Source: Pseudomonadota bacterium
Lineage (GTDB): Bacteria > Pseudomonadota > Gammaproteobacteria > Burkholderiales > Burkholderiaceae_C
Direction of reading: 5' to 3'
Length of the DNA: 64,000 nt
Assembly: GCA_018241265.1 (NCBI GenBank)
Contig: JAFEEF010000055.1
Coordinates: 34,163 to 98,162 of the forward strand
The notes below the pieces were generated by a model. That model was given only the letters and a program-made list of their open reading frames with translations, had not been told where the DNA came from and made no database searches. The position numbers and the translations under genes were made by a program. Shown here one piece after another: positions 47,941-56,640 of the stretch; position 1 is the stretch's first letter, and the number at the start of each line of letters is the position of its first letter.

Positions 47941-48846
47941 TCAGAGACCGAGCGCCGCCCCGGCTATCGTGTGATTCTGCCCACCGCGGCAGGCGATCTT
48001 CAGCGCGCCGAGACGATTGCCGAGTTCGACCGCGCGCGCGAGCGGCCAGTCGCGCTCGATGCCGTAGAGCAGCGCGGCGCGAAACGCGTCGCCGCAGCCG
48101 GTCGGATCGACGACCGCGCTCGCCTTCGCGCCCGGAATGTGCGTGCGCTCGCCCTGTTGCCAGAGCTCGCAGCCGTCGGCCCCCAGGGTCACGATCACGC
48201 CCTGAAGGTGCGAGCGCGACAGCGCTTCGAGGCTGCGGCCGGTGCGGTCGCAGAGCATGCGAGCCTCGTAGTCGTTGACGGCCACCCAGGTGGCCTGTTC
48301 GATGAAGTTCGAGAGCTCGCGGCCGTCGAACATCGGCAGCCCCTGGCCCGGGTCGAAGATGAACGGGATGCGCGCCGCTGCGAGCTGCGCGGCATGCTGC
48401 AGCATCGCGTCGCGGCCATCCGGCGCGACGATCGCCACGCGCACGTCGCTGCGCGCCGGCACCGCGGTCAGATGTGCCGACTGCATGGCGCCCGGGTGGA
48501 ACGCCGTGATCTGGTTGTTGTCGGTGTCGGTGATGATGATCGCCTGGGCGGTGTAGCTGTCGGGATCGCGCCGTACGAACTCGGTGCTCGCGCCCCATGA
48601 CGCCAGACGGGCGAGGTAGTCGTCGCCGTCGCTGCCGAGCGCGGCCACGACGAGCGGCTCGCCGCCGAGCGCAGACAGCGTGTAGGCGATGTTGCCGGCG
48701 CAGCCGCCGAACTCGCGCCGCAAGGTCGGCACGAGGAACGACACGTTCAGGATGTGCACCTGCTCGGGCAGGATCTGCTCGGCAAAACGCCCGGGGAAAG
48801 TCATGATCGTGTCGAACGCGAGCGAGCCGCAGATCAGTGCTGCCAT
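47941..48846 (-). CDS. PfkB-family carbohydrate/nucleoside kinase
   Basis: 301 residues. The PfkB signatures are GGCAGNIAYTLSALGG (sugar-binding N-terminal region) and DPTGCGDAFRAALLYG (anion hole and catalytic Asp). The N-terminal CGSLAFDTIM and the DPGQGLPMF stretch fit the adenosine-kinase-like subgroup found in proteobacteria. It transfers phosphate from ATP to a sugar or nucleoside; substrate not proven. The 163-bp repeat lies between this gene and the zinc-ribbon gene upstream. Confidence 0.88.
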   Translation of the reverse strand: MAALICGSLAFDTIMTFPGRFAEQILPEQVHILNVSFLVPTLRREFGGCAGNIAYTLSALGGEPLVVAALGSDGDDYLARLASWGASTEFVRRDPDSYTAQAIIITDTDNNQITAFHPGAMQSAHLTAVPARSDVRVAIVAPDGRDAMLQHAAQLAAARIPFIFDPGQGLPMFDGRELSNFIEQATWVAVNDYEARMLCDRTGRSLEALSRSHLQGVIVTLGADGCELWQQGERTHIPGAKASAVVDPTGCGDAFRAALLYGIERDWPLARAVELGNRLGALKIACRGGQNHTIAGAALGL

Positions 48847-48885
48847 GGATGGAACTCCGTTGAAGGGAGGCGCGGCTGCGCCTCA

Positions 48886-49048
48886 GAGGCTGAGAGGTAA
48901 TCCGGCGTGGCCGAGACGGCCCCGCAAACGGTCCCCATCAAGGCGCAAAGCGCCGCCATGGCTCGGGCTATGGCGAGCATTTGCAACGCAGAGTGGGGCC
49001 GTTTTCGGGGTCAGAGCGGGCATGTCGGATTGCCTCTCGGTCTCTTCA
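48886..49048 (-). repeat. MITE/REP-like 163-bp palindromic element, copy B
   Basis: The reverse complement of this stretch is ~96% identical to 17737-17899 (6 mismatches by eye). Read on the minus strand it starts with TGAAGAGACCGAGAGGC and ends CGGATTACCTCTCAGCCTC, with the same terminal inverted repeats (one extra mismatch at the right end) and the same internal arms. Its first three bases are the TGA stop of the DUF3426 gene, as copy A uses the tetR stop. It also contains the internal hairpin GGCGC-TTT-GCGCC. It is in the same orientation relative to transcription as copy A. Confidence 0.85.
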
Positions 49049-49999
49049 GGGATAGAAGATCTCGACCGTGTAGCCGGTGACGCGCGGCGTGCCGGCCGTC
49101 AGCAGCAGTTGCAGCGGCGCCTCGGACCCGGGCGCGAGCAGAGCGGACGCGACGCGGAAGTCACCGGGCGCGAGCGCGCGCCGGGCAATGAGCTGGCCGG
49201 CATTGTCGGTCAGGCTGAGGTCGATCGACGGCATCGCGACCGTCAGTGCACCGCGGTTGCGCAAGGTGACGGTGAGGCGGAACGCATCCGGACCGCTGGC
49301 GCGCGTCAAGGTCGTGTTCTCGACCGAGACGTCCTCGATGCGGCGCGGCGCATCCAGGCTGCAATGCCAGGCCGAGCACCAACCTGCCAGCGCCGGACGC
49401 AGTGCCGGCCAGCGGGCGGCCGCGGTGTCGCGGAAGTGGAGGATCCATTGGAGCGCGAGCAGCAGCAGCAGCACGACCGAGGCCGCCACCAGCGCACGGC
49501 GCATCGCCGGGCGCTGCCAGCGCGCCTGCCGATCGGCATGGCGGACGAATTCCGGGGCGCCATGGGCCGGTTCGAGCCACGCTTCGCCGCGCGGCTGCGG
49601 GTCGACCGGGGGCTCGTCGAAGCGCGGCTCGACATGCCCCAGCGCTGCCTCGGCCGCGGGTTCGTCCGCGGCGACGTAGCGCGGCTCGATCGGTGCCGCG
49701 TCGCGCTCGGCCACGCCGAACAGCTCGGCATCGATGCGCTCGACCAGCGCAGGGTCGGAGCCGTCGGTCGTCGGCGGCAGGGCCGGCTCGATCGCGTGCG
49801 CTGCCGGCTCGAAGCGCGCGTCGTCCGCCGGTCGCGGCCAGGGCGGCGCCGCATCGCGCTCGAGGTCGAACAGGCCTTCGAGGGCGCTGAAGACCTCGTC
49901 GCAGCGGCCGCAGCGTACCCAGCCCTCGGACACCTTGAGCTGGTCTTGCACGACCCTGAAGACGGTACCGCAGGACGGGCAACGGGTGGCCAGGCTCAT
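49046..49999 (-). CDS. MJ0042/zinc-ribbon and DUF3426 domain protein
   Basis: 317 residues. The N-terminal zinc ribbon is CPSCGTVF then CGRCDEVF (two CxxC pairs), followed by a low-complexity acidic region, one membrane helix (ALVAASVVLLLLLALQWIL) and a C-terminal DUF3426 beta domain. It is probably an inner-membrane protein with the zinc ribbon in the cytoplasm. It sits directly after prmA as in many betaproteobacteria. Function unknown. Its TGA stop coincides with the first bases of the 163-bp repeat. Confidence 0.88.
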   Translation of the reverse strand: MSLATRCPSCGTVFRVVQDQLKVSEGWVRCGRCDEVFSALEGLFDLERDAAPPWPRPADDARFEPAAHAIEPALPPTTDGSDPALVERIDAELFGVAERDAAPIEPRYVAADEPAAEAALGHVEPRFDEPPVDPQPRGEAWLEPAHGAPEFVRHADRQARWQRPAMRRALVAASVVLLLLLALQWILHFRDTAAARWPALRPALAGWCSAWHCSLDAPRRIEDVSVENTTLTRASGPDAFRLTVTLRNRGALTVAMPSIDLSLTDNAGQLIARRALAPGDFRVASALLAPGSEAPLQLLLTAGTPRVTGYTVEIFYP

Positions 50000-50030
50000 G
50001 CTGCGAATGATGCCATGGGCCTTCGCGGCT

Positions 50031-50933
50031 TCAGCCGGGAGCGCGCGCCGTCATCAGGACCCAGCCGTCCTCGCGGTCATGCACGTCGAGCGCGAGCCAG
50101 GGCGCGTAGGCGGTTTGCAGCTCGCCGGTCTGGCGTTCGAGGATGCCGGCCAACACCAGCATCGATCCCGCCGCGAGGTGCCCGCACAGCACCGGAGCCA
50201 GCAGCTTGAGCGGCGCGGCCAGGATGTTGGCGTAGACCAGCTCGTAGCTTCCGTCGGCGATCTCCGGCAGGCCGCAGCGCACGGCGACGCCGTTGGCCGC
50301 CGCATTGGCGCGGGCCGACTCCACGGCCGCCGGATCGACGTCGACGGCGTCGATCTCGCGCGCACCGTGGAGGGCCGCCGCGATCGCCAGGATGCCCGAG
50401 CCGCAGCCGTAGTCGAGCACGCGCCGCCAATGCGGGGCCAGCGCCGCGGCCTGCGCGGCAGTCCAGCGCAGGCACATGCGCGTCGTCGGATGCGTGCCGG
50501 TACCAAAGGCGAGGCCCGGATCGAGCCTGATCACCCGCCGCGCCTCGGCAGGCGGCTCGTGCCAGCTCGGCACGATCCAGAAGTCGGCCGTGATCGGCAC
50601 CGGCGCGAACTGCGACTGCGTGACGCGCACCCAGTCGGTGTCCGGCACGGGCTCGATGCCGCGCAATTCGGCGCCGGCGCCCTCCGGGTCGGTCAGCAAT
50701 CGCGTCGCCGCGTCGACCGCCTGCGGTTCGCTGTCGAACAGCGCCTTCACCAGCGAGCGCTGCCAGCCCGGCCGCGGCGCCGGTTCGCCGGGTTCGCCGA
50801 ACAGGGCCTGTTCGGCATCCGTTTCGGCGTCCGCGTCTTCGACCGACACCGACAGCGCGCCCAGCCGGTCGGCGAGCAGGTCGGAGACGCGCTCGACCGC
50901 GTCCTGGGCGACCTGCAGCGACAGCTCCACCAT
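50031..50933 (-). CDS. prmA: Ribosomal protein L11 methyltransferase
   Basis: 300 residues. The N-terminal L11-recognition part contains VELSLQVAQDAVERVSDLL. The SAM domain has GLAFGTGTHPTTRMCL, LDYGCGSGILAIAA (motif I) and YANILAAPLKLLAP (motif with catalytic region). It trimethylates lysines of ribosomal protein L11. Start 50933 is 6 bp after the accC stop. The acc-prmA order is typical of betaproteobacteria. Confidence 0.95.
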   Translation of the reverse strand: MVELSLQVAQDAVERVSDLLADRLGALSVSVEDADAETDAEQALFGEPGEPAPRPGWQRSLVKALFDSEPQAVDAATRLLTDPEGAGAELRGIEPVPDTDWVRVTQSQFAPVPITADFWIVPSWHEPPAEARRVIRLDPGLAFGTGTHPTTRMCLRWTAAQAAALAPHWRRVLDYGCGSGILAIAAALHGAREIDAVDVDPAAVESARANAAANGVAVRCGLPEIADGSYELVYANILAAPLKLLAPVLCGHLAAGSMLVLAGILERQTGELQTAYAPWLALDVHDREDGWVLMTARAPG

Positions 50934-50938
50934 GGCGG

Positions 50939-52288
50939 TCAGCGCCGGTGCTGGGCCATCCAGCCTTCGAGGTAGTGGATGCTGGTGCCGCCCTCGACGA
51001 ACTTGGCATCGGCCATCAGCTCGCGGTGCAGCGGGACGTTGGTCAGGATGCCTTCGATGACCGTTTCCGACAGCGCGATGCGCATGCGCGCGAGCGCCTG
51101 CTCGCGCGTGTCGCCGTACACGATGATCTTGCCGATCATCGAGTCGTAGTTGGGCGGCACGAAGTAGTTCGTGTAGGCGTGCGAATCGACCCGCACGCCG
51201 GGGCCGCCGGGCGGGTGCCACATCGTGATGCGGCCGGGCGAGGGCGTGAACTTGTACGGATCCTCGGCGTTGATGCGGCACTCGATCGCATGGCCGCGCA
51301 TCTGCACGGCCCGCTGGGCGAACGGCAGCTTCTCGCCGGCGGCGACGCGGATCTGCATCTGCACGATGTCGATGCCGGTGACGAGCTCGGTCACCGGATG
51401 CTCGACCTGCACCCGCGTGTTCATCTCGATGAAGTAGAACTCGCCGTTCTCGTACAGGAACTCGAACGTGCCGGCGCCGCGGTAGCCGATCTTCTTGCAG
51501 GCGGCGGCGCAGCGCTCGCCGATGCGCTCGATCACGCGTCGCGGAATGCCGACGGCGGGTGCTTCCTCGATGATCTTCTGGTGGCGACGCTGCATCGAGC
51601 AGTCGCGCTCGCCGAGCCAGATCGCGTTGCGATGGCTGTCGGCCAGTACCTGGATCTCTATGTGGCGCGGGTTCTCGAGGAACTTCTCCATGTAGACGGA
51701 CGGATTGCCGAAGGCCGCGGCGGCCTCTGCACGCGTCGTCTGCACCGCGTTGACGAGCGCCGCCTCGGTGTGCACGACGCGCATGCCGCGCCCGCCGCCG
51801 CCGCCGGCCGCCTTGATGATCACCGGATAGCCGATCGCGCGCGCCTGCTTGATGATCTCCTTGGGATCATCCGTCAGTGCGCCGTCGGAGCCGGGCACGC
51901 ACGGCACGCCCGACTTGATCATCGCCTGCTTCGCCGACACCTTGTCGCCCATGATGCGGATCGACTCGGGCGTCGGCCCGATGAAGGTGAAGCCGCTGCG
52001 CTCGACGCGCTCGGCGAAGTCGGCGTTCTCCGACAGGAAGCCGTAGCCGGGATGGATCGCCTCGCTGTCGGTCACCTCGGCGGTCGAGATGATGGCGGGC
52101 ATGTTGAGGTAGCTCTGCGCGGAGGCGGCCGGGCCGATGCAGACGGCTTCGTCGGCGAGCCGCACGTACTTGGCGTCGCGGTCGGCCTCGGAATAGACGA
52201 CGACCGACTTGACGCCGAGCTCGCGGCAGGCGCGCTGGATCCGAAGAGCGATCTCGCCTCGGTTCGCAATGAGGATCTTCTTGAACAC
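50939..52288 (-). CDS. accC: Acetyl-CoA carboxylase, biotin carboxylase subunit
   Basis: 449 residues, the normal length. The ATP-grasp core contains [34 protein letters not shown] and [17 protein letters not shown]. It carboxylates the biotin of AccB using bicarbonate and ATP, the first step of fatty-acid synthesis. It follows accB by 6 bp. Confidence 0.97.
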   Translation of the reverse strand: MFKKILIANRGEIALRIQRACRELGVKSVVVYSEADRDAKYVRLADEAVCIGPAASAQSYLNMPAIISTAEVTDSEAIHPGYGFLSENADFAERVERSGFTFIGPTPESIRIMGDKVSAKQAMIKSGVPCVPGSDGALTDDPKEIIKQARAIGYPVIIKAAGGGGGRGMRVVHTEAALVNAVQTTRAEAAAAFGNPSVYMEKFLENPRHIEIQVLADSHRNAIWLGERDCSMQRRHQKIIEEAPAVGIPRRVIERIGERCAAACKKIGYRGAGTFEFLYENGEFYFIEMNTRVQVEHPVTELVTGIDIVQMQIRVAAGEKLPFAQRAVQMRGHAIECRINAEDPYKFTPSPGRITMWHPPGGPGVRVDSHAYTNYFVPPNYDSMIGKIIVYGDTREQALARMRIALSETVIEGILTNVPLHRELMADAKFVEGGTSIHYLEGWMAQHRR

Positions 52289-52294
52289 TGCCGC

Positions 52295-52759
52295 TTACTC
52301 GATGATGAACAGCGGCTGCCCGAACTCGACCGCCTGGCCGTTCTCGCACAGGATGCGGGCGACCGTGCCGGACTTGTCGGCCTCGATCTCGTTCATGATC
52401 TTCATCGCCTCGATGATGCAGATCGGCTCGCCTTCCTTCACGGTGCTGCCGACCTCGACGAACGCCTTCGCCCCTGGACTCGCAGAGCGGTAGAAAGTGC
52501 CGACCATCGGCGACTTGACCTGATGTCCCGTGTCGGCCGGCGGCGCCGCGGGCGCGACGGCCGGCGTCGCCGCAACGGGCGCTGCCATCGCTTCGGGCGG
52601 CATGGCACTCGGCATCGCCGGCGCTGCAACTGCGTAGGCCGGTCGGCTCAGGTCGGCCTTCACGATGCGGACCTTGCCGTCCGCCTCGGTGATCTCGAGT
52701 TCCGAGATGTTCGACTCCGACACCAGGTCTATGAGTGTCTTGAGCTTGCGCAGATCCAT
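52295..52759 (-). CDS. accB: Acetyl-CoA carboxylase, biotin carboxyl carrier protein
   Basis: 154 residues. N-terminal helix [13 protein letters not shown], an Ala/Pro-rich linker (~40-77) and the biotinyl domain with the target lysine K120 in [11 protein letters not shown] 52759 with GGAG ~9 bases upstream is preferred; a longer start exists at 52858. The 222-bp leader before it (52760-52981) is the AT-richest intergenic gap here and probably holds the promoter and any control element for the operon, but no conserved riboswitch was recognised. Confidence 0.96.
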   Translation of the reverse strand: MDLRKLKTLIDLVSESNISELEITEADGKVRIVKADLSRPAYAVAAPAMPSAMPPEAMAAPVAATPAVAPAAPPADTGHQVKSPMVGTFYRSASPGAKAFVEVGSTVKEGEPICIIEAMKIMNEIEADKSGTVARILCENGQAVEFGQPLFIIE

Positions 52760-52981
52760 GCTTTCAACTCCGGAGGGTGGCCGATGCGGATTGCGTCGTT
52801 TTGGGAGCAATGGGCGATTTCTGTTTCGAAATTGAACCCATCTCCTTTCAATCTGCAAGTTTTCCTACAAGCCACGCAGGGCCTGCGTCGGTCACTGTAT
52901 ATTTCTGGGAAGCGACGGACTTTACGCGCTTTGTCAGGAAATGAAAGCAGTTGACAAGAAATCAATCGCGCGGCAGGCAAG

Positions 52982-53497
52982 TCACCGAATCGACGCCGAC
53001 CAGCCATCGAGATCGGCCTGCGCCAGCACGCCGAGCTTGCGTGCGGCGACGGCACCGCTGCTGTCGAACACGACGCTGAACGGAAGCGCGCCGCTCCCAT
53101 TGCCGAGCTGGCGCGACAGCTCGACGCCCTCCATGCCGGCCAGCACGACGGGGAAACCGACCGCTCGCGTGCGCAGGAACGTTTGCACCGGCTCGGCCTG
53201 GTCCACCGCCAACCCGATGACTTGCCAGCCGTGTGCGCGCTGACGGTTCCAGAACCGGTCGAGCAGCGGCAACTCGGTGACGCACGGCGGGCACCACGTG
53301 GCCCAGAAGTTCACCAGCAGCGGCGCGCCGCGCAGCGTGGCCAGGCGCAACCCGGCGCTGCCGTCGGGACGCGGGAACGTCCGGTTCCAGATCGCATCGC
53401 CCGCGGCCGGCTCGTCGCGCCGCCGGACCGCCCAGCCCGCGCCGGCGACAGCGGCCACGACGCCGACGCCGGCGTACAGCCAGGTGCGGCGCTTCAC
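52982..53497 (-). CDS. TlpA/ResA-like thiol-disulfide oxidoreductase
   Basis: 171 residues, GTG start (V-KRRTWLYAGVG). One N-terminal membrane anchor, then a thioredoxin fold with the redox motif NFWATWCPPCVTELP (C-P-P-C). Such proteins act in the periplasm on cytochrome c maturation or other substrates. Its GTG start overlaps the stop of the upstream gene (GTGA). Confidence 0.9.
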   Translation of the reverse strand: MKRRTWLYAGVGVVAAVAGAGWAVRRRDEPAAGDAIWNRTFPRPDGSAGLRLATLRGAPLLVNFWATWCPPCVTELPLLDRFWNRQRAHGWQVIGLAVDQAEPVQTFLRTRAVGFPVVLAGMEGVELSRQLGNGSGALPFSVVFDSSGAVAARKLGVLAQADLDGWSASIR

Positions 53498-54090
53498 GGC
53501 GCGTCCCTCAGGCGCCGCAGCGCCGGCAAGTCGCCGCGCTGCGTGCGACCGCCCGGGTCCGCCTTCAGGCCGCCGCGCAGATCGTCGTGGTCGAGCACCG
53601 TCAGGTGCACGGTGACCGGCTCGCCGAGTTCCGGGGACGGGCTCGTCACCGTCAGCACATCGATCATCCGGCCGCGCACGCCTTGCATCGCGCCCACTTC
53701 GTAGGGCACGCCGCGGTCGATCAGCGCCAGCTCGGCGGCCTTCGAATCGTCGCAGTAGAGCTCGAGGTGCACGTTGTTGCGCCGGGTCGCGGTGCCGCGC
53801 CAGACCGCGCCGGTGAGATGCGGCCGGAACGCCGCCAGCCGCTCCATCCACAGCGCCGCGACGGTGCGCAATGCCGCCAGTTCGGCCGGTTGCGTATCGG
53901 CGCAGAACAGCGACAGGTAAGTCCGCACTTCGTCTTCAACGGCGTCGTTGCTCGGCAATGCCGCGTGGCGGGTGTCGGACAGGCCGAGCTCGCGAGCGGC
54001 TCGCCGCTTGGCCGGCCCGTATTCCATGCCTTCCTCGACCACCCAGCGCGCCGCGCCGGCAGCGATCTCGTCGGTGTGCATGCCTGCCAT
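53494..54090 (-). CDS. Conserved hypothetical protein, nucleotidyltransferase-like
   Basis: 198 residues. The core DTRHAALPSNDAVEDEVRTYLSLF, then LRTVAALWMERLAAFRPHLTGAVWRGTATR and VHLELYCDDSKAAELALIDRGVPYEV suggests a minimal nucleotidyltransferase-like fold, with VHLELYCDD in the metal-binding position, but the assignment is tentative. The start is 54090 (MAGMHTDE) or 54081 (MHTDE). It is co-translated with the TlpA-like gene. Similar genes occupy this neighbourhood in other betaproteobacteria. Confidence 0.65.
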   Translation of the reverse strand: MAGMHTDEIAAGAARWVVEEGMEYGPAKRRAARELGLSDTRHAALPSNDAVEDEVRTYLSLFCADTQPAELAALRTVAALWMERLAAFRPHLTGAVWRGTATRRNNVHLELYCDDSKAAELALIDRGVPYEVGAMQGVRGRMIDVLTVTSPSPELGEPVTVHLTVLDHDDLRGGLKADPGGRTQRGDLPALRRLRDAP

Positions 54091-54116
54091 CCGCCCGGAT
54101 TGTAGGGACCGGCCCT

Positions 54117-54881
54117 TCAGGGCAGCTCGACTGCGGGCATGCGGGCGGCGATGGTACCGGCGCGGCCGACGATGTAGGCCGATCCGGGGCGCTTCTCGAA
54201 GCGTTTGGGCGCCGGCAGCATCACCGCGAGCTGAGCCGCCTGGGAGACCCCCAGCCGCGCGGCCGGCACGTGAAAGTAGTGGCCGGCGGCGGCCTCGGCG
54301 CCGAACACGCCTTCGCCCCATTCGACGCTGTTCAGGTAGATCTCCAGGATGCGCTGCTTCGACAGCAGCGCCTCGAGCATGAAGGTGATCGCGAGTTCCT
54401 GGCCCTTGCGCAGCAGCGTGCGCTCGCTGTCGAGGAAGAGGTTCTTCGCGAGCTGCTGCGTGATCGTCGAGCCGCCGACGATGCGTGCCGCGACCTTGCT
54501 CGGTGCCTGCGCGGCGCCCCTGGCCTGCGCGCGTTGCTCGGCGGCGAGATTGAGCCGTGCGGCGCGCGCTTCGGTCTTCTCGTTGCGCTGCCAGGCCTGC
54601 TCCAGCGCGTCCCATTCGACGCCGTCGTGCTCGACGAAGCCGGAATCCTCCGAGGCGATGACGGCACGCTTGAGCGACGGCGAAATCTGCGCATACGGCA
54701 TCCATTGCTGGTGCCACGCGACGTCGCGGCGCTCGACCAGCAGCCGCCAGGCTTCCGAGCGCTGGAAGCTCGTCGATTCCGGGTCGATCGCCTTCATCAA
54801 GGCGATGCGGCCCAGAAAGTAGAGCTGCAGTGCCAGTGCGGACAACGCGATCAGCGCCACGATGCGCAGCGCGTGCTTCAT
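54117..54881 (-). CDS. mtgA: Monofunctional peptidoglycan glycosyltransferase
   Basis: 254 residues, GT51 family. One N-terminal membrane helix, catalytic Glu in ASEDSGFVEHDGV, VGGSTITQQLAKNLFL and LNSVEWGEGVFGAEAAA. An Ala/Arg/Gln-rich insert (~120-145) lengthens the usual loop between the two conserved blocks. It polymerises lipid II into glycan chains. The start overlaps the aroE stop (ATGA). Confidence 0.93.
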   Translation of the reverse strand: MKHALRIVALIALSALALQLYFLGRIALMKAIDPESTSFQRSEAWRLLVERRDVAWHQQWMPYAQISPSLKRAVIASEDSGFVEHDGVEWDALEQAWQRNEKTEARAARLNLAAEQRAQARGAAQAPSKVAARIVGGSTITQQLAKNLFLDSERTLLRKGQELAITFMLEALLSKQRILEIYLNSVEWGEGVFGAEAAAGHYFHVPAARLGVSQAAQLAVMLPAPKRFEKRPGSAYIVGRAGTIAARMPAVELP

Positions 54882-55723
54882 CGCGGCACGGCCAGCCGCT
54901 CGTGCAGGAGCGTCAGCACCGGCCCGGTGTCCGGCCGCACGCCGCGCCAGAGGAGAAACGCCTCGGCGGCCTGCTCGACGAGCATGCCGAGGCCGTCGCG
55001 GCCGACGGCCGCATGTGCGTCGGCCCAGTCGACGAACGCCTGCGCGCCGGGCCCATACATCAGGTCGAGGGCCAAGGTGCCCGGGCGCAGCACGCTGGCC
55101 GGCACCGGCGCGGGGGCGCCTTCGAGGCTGCTGGCGCTGGCGTTCAGCACGATGTCGTAGGCCAGTCCCGGCGCGGCCAGCGGCACGGCGTGGAGCCGTG
55201 CATGCGCCGCCACGGCGGCTTCCAGGTGCCGAGCGACGAGTTCGTCGGCACGCGCTGCCGTGCGATTGGTCACCGCCACCTCGGCCGGACCGTGTGCCAG
55301 GAGCGGCCCCAGCACGCCGGCGGCGGCGCCGCCGGCACCGATCAGCAGCACGCGACGGCCGGCGATGCCGACGCCGGCATTGCGCTCGATGTCCGCCATC
55401 AGCCCGGCGCCGTCGGTGTTGTCGCCCAGCCAGCCGTCGGCATCGAAGCGCAGCACGTTGGCGGCGCCGGCGAGCCGCGCGCGCGCGGTCGTTCGAGTGG
55501 CCGCCGCGTAGGCGTCGAACTTGAAAGGCACGGTGATGTTGCAGCCGCGCGCGCCGCTCGCCGCGAGCGCTGCGAGCGCCGCACGGAAGCCGTCGAGCGG
55601 GCACAGCACGCGCTCGTAGACCAGCGCCTCGCCGGTCTGCCGGGCGAACTCGGCATGGATGAAAGGCGACTGGCTGTGCGCGACCGGATTGCCGAACACG
55701 ACGTAGCGGTCCGGGCTGTTCAT
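54878..55723 (-). CDS. aroE: Shikimate dehydrogenase
   Basis: 281 residues. Signature substrate site VFGNPVAHSQSPFIHAEF, catalytic NITVPFK (Lys) and NADP-binding GAGGAAAGVL. It reduces 3-dehydroshikimate to shikimate in aromatic amino acid synthesis. It is followed by mtgA with a 4-base overlap. Confidence 0.95.
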   Translation of the reverse strand: MNSPDRYVVFGNPVAHSQSPFIHAEFARQTGEALVYERVLCPLDGFRAALAALAASGARGCNITVPFKFDAYAAATRTTARARLAGAANVLRFDADGWLGDNTDGAGLMADIERNAGVGIAGRRVLLIGAGGAAAGVLGPLLAHGPAEVAVTNRTAARADELVARHLEAAVAAHARLHAVPLAAPGLAYDIVLNASASSLEGAPAPVPASVLRPGTLALDLMYGPGAQAFVDWADAHAAVGRDGLGMLVEQAAEAFLLWRGVRPDTGPVLTLLHERLAVPR

Positions 55724-55778
55724 CGGGCTGCCTTCGTGTTGTGCACTCCGGCCTTCGCCACCGAGCGGCCGGGCGGGC

Positions 55779-56636
55779 TCATGGGCTCGGCGCCGTCAGC
55801 GTGGTCTCGAGCCCGTCTTCGCGCGTGAAGCGAAAGCGCGACGTGATCACGAGCTGGTCCGCATGCCGGCGCATCGCCGGCGTGAACGCGCCGAACGGCG
55901 CGGCGGCGTGCACGATCGCGACCGCGCGCCGGTCCAGCAGCTTGGACTGCGAACCGCGCACCACCTCGGTTTCGACCACCCGGCCCTGCGCATCGACGGT
56001 CACGTTCATCGTCAGCTCGCCATACAGCTTCTTGCCGTGATTCTCCGGGAAGTTGCGCGTGCCGCGGTCCTCGATCTTGCGCCGGAGCTGGTCGTAGTAG
56101 AGCGCGTAGACCTCCTCGCGCGTCGCCGGGCTGATGTAGCGCTTCTTCGGCCGCGCATTCTCCTCGTTGACGCGCTTCTCGATCTCGGCGAGGAGCTGGA
56201 TGAGCTGGCGCCGCTTGTCCTCCTGCGCGCGCTCTTCGGGCGCGCCGGTGTCGTGCCGCGGATCGGGCGCCGGCAGCAGCGCGAGCTCGCGCCGCACTTG
56301 CGCGAGGAGCTGGTTCTGGACTTCCTGCAACTGCTCGATGCGGCGCCGCTCATCCTCCGCCGAGTCGCCGATCGTCGCTTCGGGCGACGGCGGCAATGGC
56401 GACGTCGCGCGGCCGCGCTCGGCTTCGCCGCCGCCGGTGAGATTGGCTTGCGCGATCGCCTGCGCCTCGGCCGGCGGCGCATCGGCACGCGAGTTGACGA
56501 GGATGACCTCGAGCGGCGTGTCCTGGAACACGCGATTGAAGTCGTCCGGATCGACGAAGCGGACCGCCAGCAGCACCGCATGCACGCCGACCGAGATGAT
56601 CAGCGCGATCTGCAGCGTCGACAGCTTGCGCAGCAC
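55779..56636 (-). CDS. TonB-family energy-transducer-like protein
   Basis: 285 residues. One N-terminal transmembrane helix (IALIISVGVHAVLLAV), a long charged Glu/Arg coiled-coil and Pro-poor linker (~90-160), then a TonB C-terminal domain (YGELTMNVTVDAQGRVVETEVV). The linker lacks the Pro-rich repeats of classical TonB, so I leave the symbol off. It would link inner-membrane energy to outer-membrane transport. No exbB/exbD genes are in the window. It is 4 bp downstream of the RNase II gene. Confidence 0.85.
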   Translation of the reverse strand: MLRKLSTLQIALIISVGVHAVLLAVRFVDPDDFNRVFQDTPLEVILVNSRADAPPAEAQAIAQANLTGGGEAERGRATSPLPPSPEATIGDSAEDERRRIEQLQEVQNQLLAQVRRELALLPAPDPRHDTGAPEERAQEDKRRQLIQLLAEIEKRVNEENARPKKRYISPATREEVYALYYDQLRRKIEDRGTRNFPENHGKKLYGELTMNVTVDAQGRVVETEVVRGSQSKLLDRRAVAIVHAAAPFGAFTPAMRRHADQLVITSRFRFTREDGLETTLTAPSP

Positions 56637-56640
56637 CCTC

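Noticed and set aside
48689..50209. A 506-residue plus-strand frame
   Set aside because: It crosses the repeat, the DUF3426 gene and part of prmA antisense; the opposite strand has zinc-ribbon and SAM motifs.
50948..52954. A 668-residue plus-strand frame opposite accC-accB
   Set aside because: His/Asp/Val/Arg-rich shadow of two well-recognised genes.
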